Positions 18,768 through 25,967 of a stretch of 39,724 nt of DNA are shown in pieces. The notes under the pieces were generated by a model. The model was not told where the DNA came from. It did not search any database and saw nothing but the letters and a program-made list of their open reading frames with translations. How positions within the stretch are numbered: position 1 is the stretch's first letter; every line of letters starts with the position of its first letter. Origin of the DNA: Candidatus Omnitrophota bacterium (lineage in GTDB: Bacteria; Omnitrophota; Gorgyraeia; Gygaellales; Profunditerraquicolaceae); assembly GCA_028712505.1 (NCBI GenBank), contig JAQTQC010000004.1:1-39724 (forward strand), read 5' to 3'. A program made the translations under genes and the position numbers.

Positions 18768-19019
18768 ATGACTGCTAAGCTTTTTAAGGTCGGTATATAT
18801 TCTAGCGATAAGGCGATATACGAGGGAGATGCGCTTAGTTTGATTGTGCCTTCAGAGTCAGGTTATCTTGGGGTTTTGGCTGGACATGCTCCTTTAGTCG
18901 CTAAGCTTGTTTCCGGTAAGATTACTTTGCGTACTCCGGTGGGAAAGAGCAGTGAAATAGATTCGCCTCCGGGCGGATTTCTTGAGATCCGCAGGAATCA
19001 GGTAACCCTCCTTTTGTAA
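18768..19019 (+). CDS. atpC: F0F1 ATP synthase subunit epsilon, short form
   Basis: 83 residues, against about 130-140 in E. coli. The beta-sandwich is complete (VPSESGYLGVLAGHAPLVAKL), but the C-terminal pair of helices that can block ATP hydrolysis is absent. No frameshifted remainder is visible after the TAA at 19017-19019. Short epsilon subunits of this size are known from other anaerobic lineages, so it is probably natural rather than broken. Last gene of the operon. Confidence 0.9.
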   Translation: MTAKLFKVGIYSSDKAIYEGDALSLIVPSESGYLGVLAGHAPLVAKLVSGKITLRTPVGKSSEIDSPPGGFLEIRRNQVTLLL

Positions 19020-19051
19020 ATATAAATATAAGACATCGCTCCATTAATGTG

Positions 19052-19079
19052 TTGAATTTATATCTAATCGTGGTATATT
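19052..19079 (+). promoter_or_regulatory. Putative promoter for the trehalose operon
   Basis: TTGAAT (19052-19057) and TATATT (19074-19079) are separated by 16 nt, the same spacing as the other promoters called here. It lies between atpC and the structured leader at 19101, so the leader would be transcribed from it. Moderate match only. Confidence 0.5.
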
Positions 19080-19100
19080 GAATTATATAATTTAGCATAA

Positions 19101-19192
19101 GTGGTTTGGGAATAACTGAATATTCCCAGAGGATCATTAGATGGTCGGGCCGCCATCTTGCATGGGAATGCAGGTGGCGGTTTTTGTTTTTT
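19101..19192 (+). promoter_or_regulatory. Structured leader A: switch-like hairpins plus intrinsic terminator
   Basis: Three elements in order. (1) GGGAATA/TATTCCC hairpin (19108-19114 with 19121-19127). (2) The 20-mer AGATGGTCGGGCCGCCATCT (19139-19158), whose arms AGATGG and CCATCT pair. (3) A terminator with arms from 19150 (CCGCCA..TGCAT) to 19180 (ATGCA..TGGCGG) followed by TTTTTGTTTTTT. The CCATCT of element 2 is also part of the terminator stem, so the two folds exclude each other, as in riboswitches and attenuators. Element 2 and the layout recur in leader B at 25217. It ends just before the ribosome site of the sensor-OtsA gene. The class is not recognised. Confidence 0.75.
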
Positions 19193-19207
19193 AGGGAGGT
19201 CTGGCAG

Positions 19208-21445
19208 ATGAAGAGAATTCTTTTATTTATCCTACCCATATTAATCTTAGTTGTGCTTGGGTTTGCTATTACGGGTATTGTGCAGGCTCGTTTCACAGAA
19301 GAAAAGCTTATGGATGATTTGAAGAGAAAAGCTAAGTCTGTGGATGAAAGCTTAGAGATATCCGCCAAGTATATCCTTATTAATAATGATTTAAAGCAGG
19401 CTATTCGCTTGGTTGATGGTTTTCAAAAAAGGGAAAGGCTGCAGGGCTGTGTAATTTACGATAAAGAAGGCCAGATATTAGCTATTACCGAACGTTTTTC
19501 TGATCTTAAGCAGAGAGAAAGGCCATACCTGAAAGATGTTTTAACTTCCAAGAATCCCCGCGGGACATTAGAGGTGTTTAAAGAATACTCCGTATATAGC
19601 TATATTATACCTGTCTTGAATGATGATGAGAGCGTGTTGGGGATGGTAGAGGTGATATATGACACCTCTTACATGTTTACAGCTTTGACTGAGTTGTGGA
19701 GAAGGATAAGTATTACCCCCATAGTACTTATTTTGTTGATAGTTTTAACTGCCCTATTGATCCAGAGGCAGATTTTTATTATGCCTGTGCGTAGGTTAAC
19801 TCAATGGTTTACGCATTTTCAGAGGGGGGAAACTGATAAATTACAGCCATTTGAAGAAAAAGGGGAATTTGGCAAGCTTATCAGTGAAGTAGAACAGGTC
19901 GCTTTAAGTATAAGAGTGGCGCGCCGGACCATATCTGATGAAGCGCATATGCGTTTGCAAAAAGAAGAGATTTGGACCGAAGCCAAACTAAAGGATCTTA
20001 TCCATGCAAAACTGGGGGATAACTCATTGTTTGTAGTTTCTAATAGAGAACCATATATGCACGTTTTTGATGATAACTTGGGTAAGGAGATATGCATAAG
20101 GCCGGCAAGCGGGGTTGTTACTGCGATACATCCTATACTTTCTGCATGTGGCGGAACTTGGATCGCCCATGGAAGCGGTAATGCTGATAAGAAATTTGTT
20201 AATTCTAAGGATAAGCTTGGAGTCCCTCCTGAGGATAATCGCTATATCCTTAAGAGGGTTTGGCTTAGTAAAGAGGAGGAGCAAGGTTATTATTATGGTT
20301 TTTCCAACGAAGGCCTGTGGCCCCTGTGTCATAATACACATACCCGTCCTATTTTCAAGGAATCTGATTGGCGTATGTACAAGGAAGTAAATCAGAAGTT
20401 TGCTGATAGTGTATTGAGTGAGTTACCGACTAGCAGCCCATTTATATTCGTGCAAGATTATCATTTTACTCTTTTGCCGAAAATGATAAAAGATAAACGC
20501 CCGGATGCAAAGATAGCCTTATTCTGGCACATACCCTGGACTACCCCTGAGGCTTTTATGATCTGTCCCTATCAGAATGAGATTTTAGAGGGGATGTTAG
20601 GGGCTGATTTGATCGGTTTCCATGTGCAGAACCATTGTAACAATTTTCTTGATACCGCTAACCGCTTACTTGAATCACGTGTGGATACTGAAAAATTCAG
20701 CGTCGTGCGTTCAGGAAAAGAAACTTTTATCAGGGCTTTCCCCATTAGCATCGATGCGCGTATAGGTGACGGTTCATTTAAGGTTGATCCGATAAGGGAG
20801 GTGGAAAAGCTAAAGAAAGAGTTCGACCTTGAAAATGAAATTGTTGCCGTGGGAGTAGATAGGATTGATTATACTAAGGGGATAGTAGAAAGAATCTTAG
20901 CAATAGACAGGTTTTTAGATAAGTATCCTGAGTATAAAAAGAAATTTGTTTTTATCCAGTTAGCCGCTCCCAGCCGTACCCATATAAAGCGTTATCATGA
21001 TTTAATCGGAGAAATAGACGAATTGGTTGAGAAAATCAACTGGAAGCATATAGACGGGGATTGGAAACCGATAATCTATCTTAAAAAGCATTTCTCGCAG
21101 GATGATATCCAACCTTATTACAGGCTAGGGGATGTTTGTATTGTTAGTTCGCTTCATGATGGGATGAATTTGGTGGCAAAAGAATACATTGCAGAGAAGG
21201 ACGATTTATCCGGCGCCCTGATCTTAAGCCAATTTACCGGGGCAGCGCGCGAACTCACTGATGCTATCCTGATTAATCCCTATGCAATTGAGGAGTTTGC
21301 CGATAGCATCAAGTTGGCAATAGAGATGCCTAAAGAAGAGAAGAAAAAACGTATGGAAAATATGCGCAAGGTTGTAGCCGAAAATAATATTTATCGTTGG
21401 GCAGCTAACATTATTACTGAGTTGGTTGCTTTGAAGAAGATATAA
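19208..21445 (+). CDS. otsA: Membrane-anchored sensor domain fused to trehalose-6-phosphate synthase (GT20)
   Basis: 745 residues from ATG 19208, which follows TAGGGAGG (19192-19199). Residues 4-26 are a membrane helix; about 27-165 look like an extracytoplasmic sensor domain (GCVIYDKEGQIL, Cache-like); a second helix lies at about 169-188, then a HAMP-like segment and coiled coil to about 265. Residues about 272-745 are OtsA: SNRE, GGTWIAHG, YYYGFSNEGLWPL, VQDYHFTLLP, HIPWTTPE, GVDRIDYTKG (Arg and Lys that bind the donor phosphate) and HDGMNLVAKEY. The enzyme joins a nucleotide-glucose with glucose-6-phosphate. E. coli OtsA has about 470 residues and no membrane part. In-frame sequence upstream to 19106 runs through the terminator and is rejected. 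Confidence 0.9.
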   Translation: MKRILLFILPILILVVLGFAITGIVQARFTEEKLMDDLKRKAKSVDESLEISAKYILINNDLKQAIRLVDGFQKRERLQGCVIYDKEGQILAITERFSDLKQRERPYLKDVLTSKNPRGTLEVFKEYSVYSYIIPVLNDDESVLGMVEVIYDTSYMFTALTELWRRISITPIVLILLIVLTALLIQRQIFIMPVRRLTQWFTHFQRGETDKLQPFEEKGEFGKLISEVEQVALSIRVARRTISDEAHMRLQKEEIWTEAKLKDLIHAKLGDNSLFVVSNREPYMHVFDDNLGKEICIRPASGVVTAIHPILSACGGTWIAHGSGNADKKFVNSKDKLGVPPEDNRYILKRVWLSKEEEQGYYYGFSNEGLWPLCHNTHTRPIFKESDWRMYKEVNQKFADSVLSELPTSSPFIFVQDYHFTLLPKMIKDKRPDAKIALFWHIPWTTPEAFMICPYQNEILEGMLGADLIGFHVQNHCNNFLDTANRLLESRVDTEKFSVVRSGKETFIRAFPISIDARIGDGSFKVDPIREVEKLKKEFDLENEIVAVGVDRIDYTKGIVERILAIDRFLDKYPEYKKKFVFIQLAAPSRTHIKRYHDLIGEIDELVEKINWKHIDGDWKPIIYLKKHFSQDDIQPYYRLGDVCIVSSLHDGMNLVAKEYIAEKDDLSGALILSQFTGAARELTDAILINPYAIEEFADSIKLAIEMPKEEKKKRMENMRKVVAENNIYRWAANIITELVALKKI

Positions 21446-21459
21446 CTTGTGGGGTATGA

Positions 21460-22515
21460 ATGGATAAACCTCTATTTTTAAGATTCCAGGGACTTGGCGA
21501 AATATTTACGCCGCTGATTATCTTTTTAGTAGTTTTGTTCATAGGGCTAATTGTTAGGAAGATAATCTTTGCCCGCCTTGCCTATTGGGCTAAAAAGACA
21601 TCTACGCAGTTAGATGATGTTATCGTAGAAACAGTTAAAGGGCCATTCGTAATCTTGTCTTTGATGCTAGGTTTGTATTTTGCATTACAATTCTCAAAAC
21701 TGCCAGAGAATATTGTGCAGGTCTTGAGTAAAAGCATCCTTATCTTAGGTATAATTTCTGTAGTATTGGCATTAGCGAACTTGCTATCCGGGGTGATAAA
21801 AGTTTATGCTTCGAGAATTGATTCTGCCCTTCCGGTTACCAGCCTTACTCAAAATATTGCCAGAATTTTTGTTTTCTCAATTGGCGCATTAATAATCCTT
21901 AATAGCCTGGGAGTCTCGATAACCCCGATATTGGCAACTTTAGGCGTTGGTGGCTTGGCAGTTGCTTTGGCACTCCAGGACACTCTGTCAAACCTTTTTG
22001 CCGGTTTTCATATTACTGTTGCTAAACAGGTAAGGGTAGGCGATTATATCAAGCTGGAAACAGGTGAAGAAGGTTATGTAGTTGATATTAATTGGCGTTC
22101 GACAAAAGTCAAGATGTTGCCTAACAATCTTGTCCTTATTCCGAATGATAAACTGAACAAGGCTATTGTTACTAACTATAATCTACCCGACAAGGAAATG
22201 GCGGTTTTAATCGATTTAGGGGTGCATTATAAAAGCGACCTGGAGAAGGTAGAGAAGATTACTTGTGAAGTAGCAAAAACAGTCATGACGGAGGTCAGTG
22301 GAGGGGTTGCGTATTTTGAACCGTTTATCCGTTTCAATGCTTTTGGCGATTCCGGTATCAAATTTACAGTTATATTAAGAGCTAAAGAGTTTGTTGATCA
22401 ATACTTGATAAAACATGAGTTTATCAAGAGACTGCATAAACGGTATGCCCAAGAAGGGATTAACATCCCCTATCCAACAAGGACGATTAATTACGAACAG
22501 CAAAAGGGAGTTTAG
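21460..22515 (+). CDS. MscS-family mechanosensitive ion channel
   Basis: 351 residues with about four membrane helices. The pore-lining helix pattern GVGGLAVALALQDTLSNLFAG lies at about residues 166-186, followed by the MscS beta domain (VRVGDYIKLETGEEGYVVDINWRSTKV) and NNLVLIPNDKL. It would release solutes on hypo-osmotic shock. Its place between otsA and otsB suggests a joint osmotic-stress role: the neighbours make trehalose and this channel lets it or other solutes out. Confidence 0.92.
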   Translation: MDKPLFLRFQGLGEIFTPLIIFLVVLFIGLIVRKIIFARLAYWAKKTSTQLDDVIVETVKGPFVILSLMLGLYFALQFSKLPENIVQVLSKSILILGIISVVLALANLLSGVIKVYASRIDSALPVTSLTQNIARIFVFSIGALIILNSLGVSITPILATLGVGGLAVALALQDTLSNLFAGFHITVAKQVRVGDYIKLETGEEGYVVDINWRSTKVKMLPNNLVLIPNDKLNKAIVTNYNLPDKEMAVLIDLGVHYKSDLEKVEKITCEVAKTVMTEVSGGVAYFEPFIRFNAFGDSGIKFTVILRAKEFVDQYLIKHEFIKRLHKRYAQEGINIPYPTRTINYEQQKGV

Positions 22516-22520
22516 CATAA

Positions 22521-23324
22521 TTGCTGTATTTATTTAGCCATTTAAAAGAATTAAGAAAGAAGATAGAGGGTAGATATCTGTTTTTGTTTCTTGATTTCGA
22601 TGGCACGTTGGCTCCTATTGTTAAGATTCCAGACAAAGCAATCATCTCTCGGGAAGCTAGAAATTTGCTCGGCTTGCTTGCACAGAAAAACAACTGTAAA
22701 ATAGCGATTATCAGCGGAAGGGCATTACCTGACATTAAAAAAAGGCTGGGTCTTAGGAATATTATTTATTCGGGTAATCATGGTTTTCAGATAGAAGGGC
22801 CGAGGATCAAATATAAGCTTCCAGTCTCATTGGTTTACAGGAAAACATTGCAGCAAATCAAGGGTCAGCTTGAAAGGGAGCTTTATGGGGTGGAGGGTGT
22901 TTCTGTTGAAGATAAGAAGTTCTCTTTGGCCTTGCATTACAGGCTGGCTAAGAAAAAGTGTTTGAAGCTTATTCAGGCTGTCTTCCATGAAGCAGTTAGT
23001 ATGTCTTTGATAAAGAACAAAATCAGGATCAGGAAAGGGAAAAAAGTTTTAGAGGTGAATCCTCCGGCTAATTGGGATAAAGGAAAAGCGGTTCTTTGGT
23101 TATTGGCAAGCCAACAGTTTGCCCTGAAGAGAGAAGCTGTTTTGCCGGTTTATATCGGAGATGACGTAACTGATGAAGACGCTTTCAGGGTCTTAAAAAG
23201 AAGGGGGTTGACTGTTTTTGTGGGAAGTCCCGGCAATTCTGCGGCAAATTACTATTTAAAGAATCCCAAAGAGGTAATTAAATTCTTACGTTTGATATCT
23301 AATTTAAAGAATGGACGGTCGTGA
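22521..23324 (+). CDS. otsB: Trehalose-6-phosphate phosphatase
   Basis: 267 residues. HAD motifs: DFDGTLAP (about residues 24-31, with nucleophile Asp and acid-base Asp), ISGR, the substrate-region GNHGFQIEG, LEVNPPANWDKGKAV with the Lys, and the Mg-binding YIGDDVTDEDAF (about 211-222). It removes the phosphate from trehalose-6-phosphate made by the sensor-OtsA protein. The start is TTG 22521; no ATG exists before motif I, and GGGAG (22506-22510) lies upstream. It overlaps the next gene by GTGA. Confidence 0.93.
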   Translation: MLYLFSHLKELRKKIEGRYLFLFLDFDGTLAPIVKIPDKAIISREARNLLGLLAQKNNCKIAIISGRALPDIKKRLGLRNIIYSGNHGFQIEGPRIKYKLPVSLVYRKTLQQIKGQLERELYGVEGVSVEDKKFSLALHYRLAKKKCLKLIQAVFHEAVSMSLIKNKIRIRKGKKVLEVNPPANWDKGKAVLWLLASQQFALKREAVLPVYIGDDVTDEDAFRVLKRRGLTVFVGSPGNSAANYYLKNPKEVIKFLRLISNLKNGRS

Positions 23325-23992
23325 TTAAATTAGTAAAAGCAAAAGAACCATTTAAGTTTTGTACAAGATTACACTTATCCGAGTTGACCGGGTTACGGGC
23401 CACTACCTTAAGCCAGCTTTTGGCCTTGATTAAGGAAGTCCCCGGTTCGTGCATCTATCACCATACCCATAGATTCCTGCAACAGCATCAGTATCTTTCC
23501 CCCGAACCTCCCAATGATTTCTCTTATTGGGTTATGGAAGTTCTCGGAGAAGATGAACTCGGGGAAAAATTGCTTAGTATCGATACTATGCAATATTCAA
23601 CTATCCGTGATTTACGAGAGAAGATTTATTTAACTATTGAGGATTATTTAAGGTATAGCCCGTTTGCCAAGTTGAAATTTGCCAGGCCCGGGGAGGAGTT
23701 CCATTTTATTAAATCAGTCAGTTTTATCCTGCCGACAAGCTATATCGCTTATGATCTAAAGGAGTTTATCGAAATTTTAAAGAAGATTACCCTGGATTCT
23801 ATTTATTTTCATATTTTTGAAGCGCGGCTTCGTCTGGAGAAACCGACTAATGATTTTTCATATTGGATAGAGAACTCTTTAGGTGATAAAGAGTTAGCAG
23901 GAAAAATCTCCGGTTTTGATCCCTATACCCGTACGCTAGAGGATTTAAGGAATACGATTATCCAAATAGCAGCAAGAAGGATGACTGGCTAA
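23321..23992 (+). CDS. DUF5752 family protein
   Basis: 223 residues, GTG start overlapping the otsB stop. It is made of two related halves: YHHTHRFLQQHQYLSPEPPNDFSYWVME.LGEDEL then a D..RDLREKI segment (about residues 45-105), and HIFEARLRLEKPTNDFSYWIENSLGDKEL then EDLRNTI (about 165-215). This is the pattern I know as DUF5752, commonly found beside trehalose or glycosyltransferase genes. No catalytic motif is evident and its function is unknown. Its position between otsB and treT points to a helper role in trehalose metabolism. Confidence 0.8.
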   Translation: MIKLVKAKEPFKFCTRLHLSELTGLRATTLSQLLALIKEVPGSCIYHHTHRFLQQHQYLSPEPPNDFSYWVMEVLGEDELGEKLLSIDTMQYSTIRDLREKIYLTIEDYLRYSPFAKLKFARPGEEFHFIKSVSFILPTSYIAYDLKEFIEILKKITLDSIYFHIFEARLRLEKPTNDFSYWIENSLGDKELAGKISGFDPYTRTLEDLRNTIIQIAARRMTG

Positions 23993-25207
23993 ATGGCAAA
24001 AATAGAAGAATATATCCCTTTGGTAGGACAGGCGGTTATTGATGATTTAAAATTGCTCGGCGAACGGTTGAAAGGCCGGGTCGTTCAGCACATAAATTCT
24101 ACCCCGGTAGGTGGCGGAGTCGCTGAGATATTAAACCGGATGGTCCCGCTATTGAAGGAATTAGGAGTAGATACCAAGTGGGATGTAATAAAAGGCGGAG
24201 AACAATTTTTTGAAGTGACAAAGAAGTTTCATAATGCCTTACATGGCAGAACGGAAGAAGTAACTCAAAGGGATTTCGAGATATTTATGGAAACAAGCCA
24301 GCAGAATATCGAGAATATTGATACTTATGGTGATATAGTCTTTATCCATGATCCGCAGCCAATAGCCCTGATAAAAAAGAAGGCTGTTAATAAATGGCTT
24401 TGGCGTTGTCATGTTGACGTATCCGAACCTAATGAAAAGGTTTGGGGATTTCTTATGGATTTCATCACCAAATATGATTCAGCAGTATTTTCTGCGCCAG
24501 CTTTTTCCCGGAAATTGCCTATTAGGCAATTCTTGATTCCTCCTTCTATCGATCCTCTAAGCGATAAAAACAGGGAACTGCCGGAGGAGACGATAAACTC
24601 AGTGTTGAGGAAATATGATATAGAGAAAGATAAGCCAATCCTCATTCAGATATCCCGCTTTGATCGTTTAAAGGACCCGTTAGGTGTAATTGATGCATAC
24701 CTGCAGGTAAAAAAATATATCGATTGTCAATTGGTGCTGGCCGGCGGTACTGCAGAGGATGACCCGGAAGGATTCAAGGTTTTATCGGAGGTCCAGGAAA
24801 AGGCTAAGAACGATCGGGATATCCATATTTTACTATTGCCTCAGAATGATATAGAGGTCAATGCCTTGCAAAGGGCGGCAGATATAATTGTCCAGAAGTC
24901 CCTGAAAGAAGGATTCGGATTGACGGTCGCAGAGGCCTTATGGAAAGCAAAGCCAGTTGTAGCTTCAAACGTCGGAGGCATTCCTTTGCAGATAAAACAT
25001 AAATACTCAGGTCTGCTTTGTTATTCAGTCGAAGGGGCGAGTTTTGCTATAAAGCAACTCTTAAGTAGTCCAGAATACGCCAAGAAATTAGGAGCAAATG
25101 GAAGGGAGCATATAAAAAATAACTTTTTGATTACGCGCCATCTCCGGGATTATATGTTATTATTTCTTTCGTTATATTATCCCGAGGATATTGTTCGTCT
25201 CTGTTGA
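23993..25207 (+). CDS. treT: Trehalose synthase, TreT-type GT4 glycosyltransferase
   Basis: 404 residues. The N-terminal VVQHINSTPVGGGVAEILNRMVPLL is the characteristic TreT start. Then come IHDPQP, RCHVDVSEPN, a GT4 domain with QISRFDRLKDPLGVIDAY, and the acidic donor-site motif SLKEGFGLTVAEALWKAKPVV (about residues 302-322). TreT transfers glucose from a nucleotide-glucose to free glucose (and can run backwards), so this operon carries a second trehalose route beside OtsA/OtsB. It follows the DUF5752 gene without a gap. Confidence 0.9.
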   Translation: MAKIEEYIPLVGQAVIDDLKLLGERLKGRVVQHINSTPVGGGVAEILNRMVPLLKELGVDTKWDVIKGGEQFFEVTKKFHNALHGRTEEVTQRDFEIFMETSQQNIENIDTYGDIVFIHDPQPIALIKKKAVNKWLWRCHVDVSEPNEKVWGFLMDFITKYDSAVFSAPAFSRKLPIRQFLIPPSIDPLSDKNRELPEETINSVLRKYDIEKDKPILIQISRFDRLKDPLGVIDAYLQVKKYIDCQLVLAGGTAEDDPEGFKVLSEVQEKAKNDRDIHILLLPQNDIEVNALQRAADIIVQKSLKEGFGLTVAEALWKAKPVVASNVGGIPLQIKHKYSGLLCYSVEGASFAIKQLLSSPEYAKKLGANGREHIKNNFLITRHLRDYMLLFLSLYYPEDIVRLC

Positions 25208-25216
25208 TTTATTAGG

Positions 25217-25302
25217 ATAAGGGTTCGGAACTGCGGGTGCATTTCCGAAGGATTCAGATGGTCGGGCCGCCATCTCGCACGTTAATGCGAGATGGCTTTT
25301 TT
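25217..25302 (+). promoter_or_regulatory. Structured leader B: same switch-like element as leader A
   Basis: TTCGGAA (25224-25230) pairs with TTCCGAA (25243-25249). AGGATTC follows, then the exact 20-mer found in leader A at 25256-25275, then a terminator whose 11-bp stem is perfect (25269-25279 with 25286-25296) and is followed by TTTTTT. CCATCT is shared by the 20-mer hairpin and the terminator stem, giving two exclusive folds. It precedes a row of very short membrane-protein genes and a transporter. A possible promoter (TTGATT 25127, TTATAT 25150) lies inside the end of treT. Confidence 0.75.
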
Positions 25303-25330
25303 ATTGCCAGGATGAAAAATAGATAAAGGA

Positions 25331-25417
25331 ATGCGGATCATATTTATCATATCCGGAGCGTGTATCTTAACGGGGGTTTTGTGTGTGATTTTTGCGCTTA
25401 CTCATAACATTAGCTAG
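25331..25417 (+). CDS. Putative 28-residue single-helix membrane peptide
   Basis: ATG 25331 to TAG 25415-25417. Almost the whole product is one hydrophobic helix (IIFIISGACILTG then VLCVIFAL). AAAGGA abuts the start codon with too little spacing, so this is the weakest of the five small genes here. No family is recognised; support comes from the neighbouring genes of the same kind. Confidence 0.35.
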   Translation: MRIIFIISGACILTGVLCVIFALTHNIS

Positions 25418-25427
25418 GGGGTGTGGG

Positions 25428-25562
25428 TTGAGGTTGAGCGGCTGGCTGTTTATGGTAATTTCCTGGACGTTTATCTTGAGTTTGTTAGTTTTTTGTTATA
25501 GCAGGATATTTAAAGAAAACATGGGTAATGATTCGGAGATATTAAAACGGCTTAAGAAATAG
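25428..25562 (+). CDS. Putative 44-residue single-helix membrane protein
   Basis: TTG 25428 preceded at good spacing by AGGGGG (25416-25421); ATG 25452 is an alternative giving 36 residues. One hydrophobic helix (about residues 6-24, WLFMVISWTFILSLLVF) is followed by a charged tail (SRIFKENM to EILKRLKK). Size and topology (W at the helix start, basic tail) recall small accessory subunits of sodium-coupled symporters, but the match is too vague to name. Confidence 0.5.
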   Translation: MRLSGWLFMVISWTFILSLLVFCYSRIFKENMGNDSEILKRLKK

Positions 25563-25570
25563 GAGGTTTT

Positions 25571-25681
25571 ATGCGGGGTAATATATTACAAAATATAGGT
25601 GTAATCTTACTTGCGATTTTTGTTTCAATAATTATCTATTTCATAAATACCAGAAAAGCAAAAATCAAAAAACAAGACTAA
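25571..25681 (+). CDS. Putative 36-residue single-helix membrane protein
   Basis: ATG 25571 with AGGAGG at 25561-25566. A hydrophobic helix (about residues 8-24, NIGVILLAIFVSIIIYF) is followed by a strongly basic tail (TRKAKIKKQ). The positive tail should stay in the cytoplasm. Function unknown. Third in the row of five. Confidence 0.55.
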   Translation: MRGNILQNIGVILLAIFVSIIIYFINTRKAKIKKQD

Positions 25682-25702
25682 GTCAGGCAAAGAAGGACCG
25701 GA

Positions 25703-25798
25703 ATGTCTACAGGTATATGGCAAGGCTGGATCATTTATGTGTTTTTAGGTGTGGGTGTATTTTGCGTTATTTATTTGATTAAAGAGTGGAATAGCTGA
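25703..25798 (+). CDS. Putative 31-residue single-helix membrane protein
   Basis: ATG 25703 preceded by AAGGACCGG. The helix WIIYVFLGVGVFCVIYLI starts after IWQGW and ends in KEWNS. The W.GW...Y...L pattern with a final WN resembles small accessory proteins seen beside symporters. Function unknown; a short gap separates it from both neighbours. Confidence 0.5.
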   Translation: MSTGIWQGWIIYVFLGVGVFCVIYLIKEWNS

Positions 25799-25821
25799 GA
25801 ATAAAGAAGGAGGATTGTGAA

Positions 25822-25965
25822 ATGACAGGTAATTTGGCACAGGATTGGCCTGTGTATGTCCTTGGGGCAGCAGTAATATTTTTCTTCATTTTTATGATCG
25901 TTAAAAGTAATCAGGGTACAAAAGAAGAAGGCAAGGCTCAGCCTCTGGATAAGGTTAATAAATAG
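25822..25965 (+). CDS. Putative 47-residue single-helix membrane protein
   Basis: ATG 25822 with AAGGAGG (25807-25813) at ideal distance. N-terminal TGNLAQDWPV, helix YVLGAAVIFFFIFMIV (about residues 11-26), then a hydrophilic tail rich in Lys, Glu and Gln. It ends two bases before the transporter gene, so it is the most likely partner or regulator of that protein. Function unknown. Confidence 0.65.
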   Translation: MTGNLAQDWPVYVLGAAVIFFFIFMIVKSNQGTKEEGKAQPLDKVNK

Positions 25966-25967
25966 GG

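Noticed and set aside
19139-19158. ZTP (pfl) riboswitch, because of the CGGGCCGCC string
   Set aside because: The remaining conserved parts of that class, as I recall them, are not present in leader A or B; left unassigned.
19106-19207. Longer N-terminus for the sensor-OtsA protein
   Set aside because: It would be translated through the terminator hairpin and T-run of leader A; GGGAGG before ATG 19208 is a far better start.
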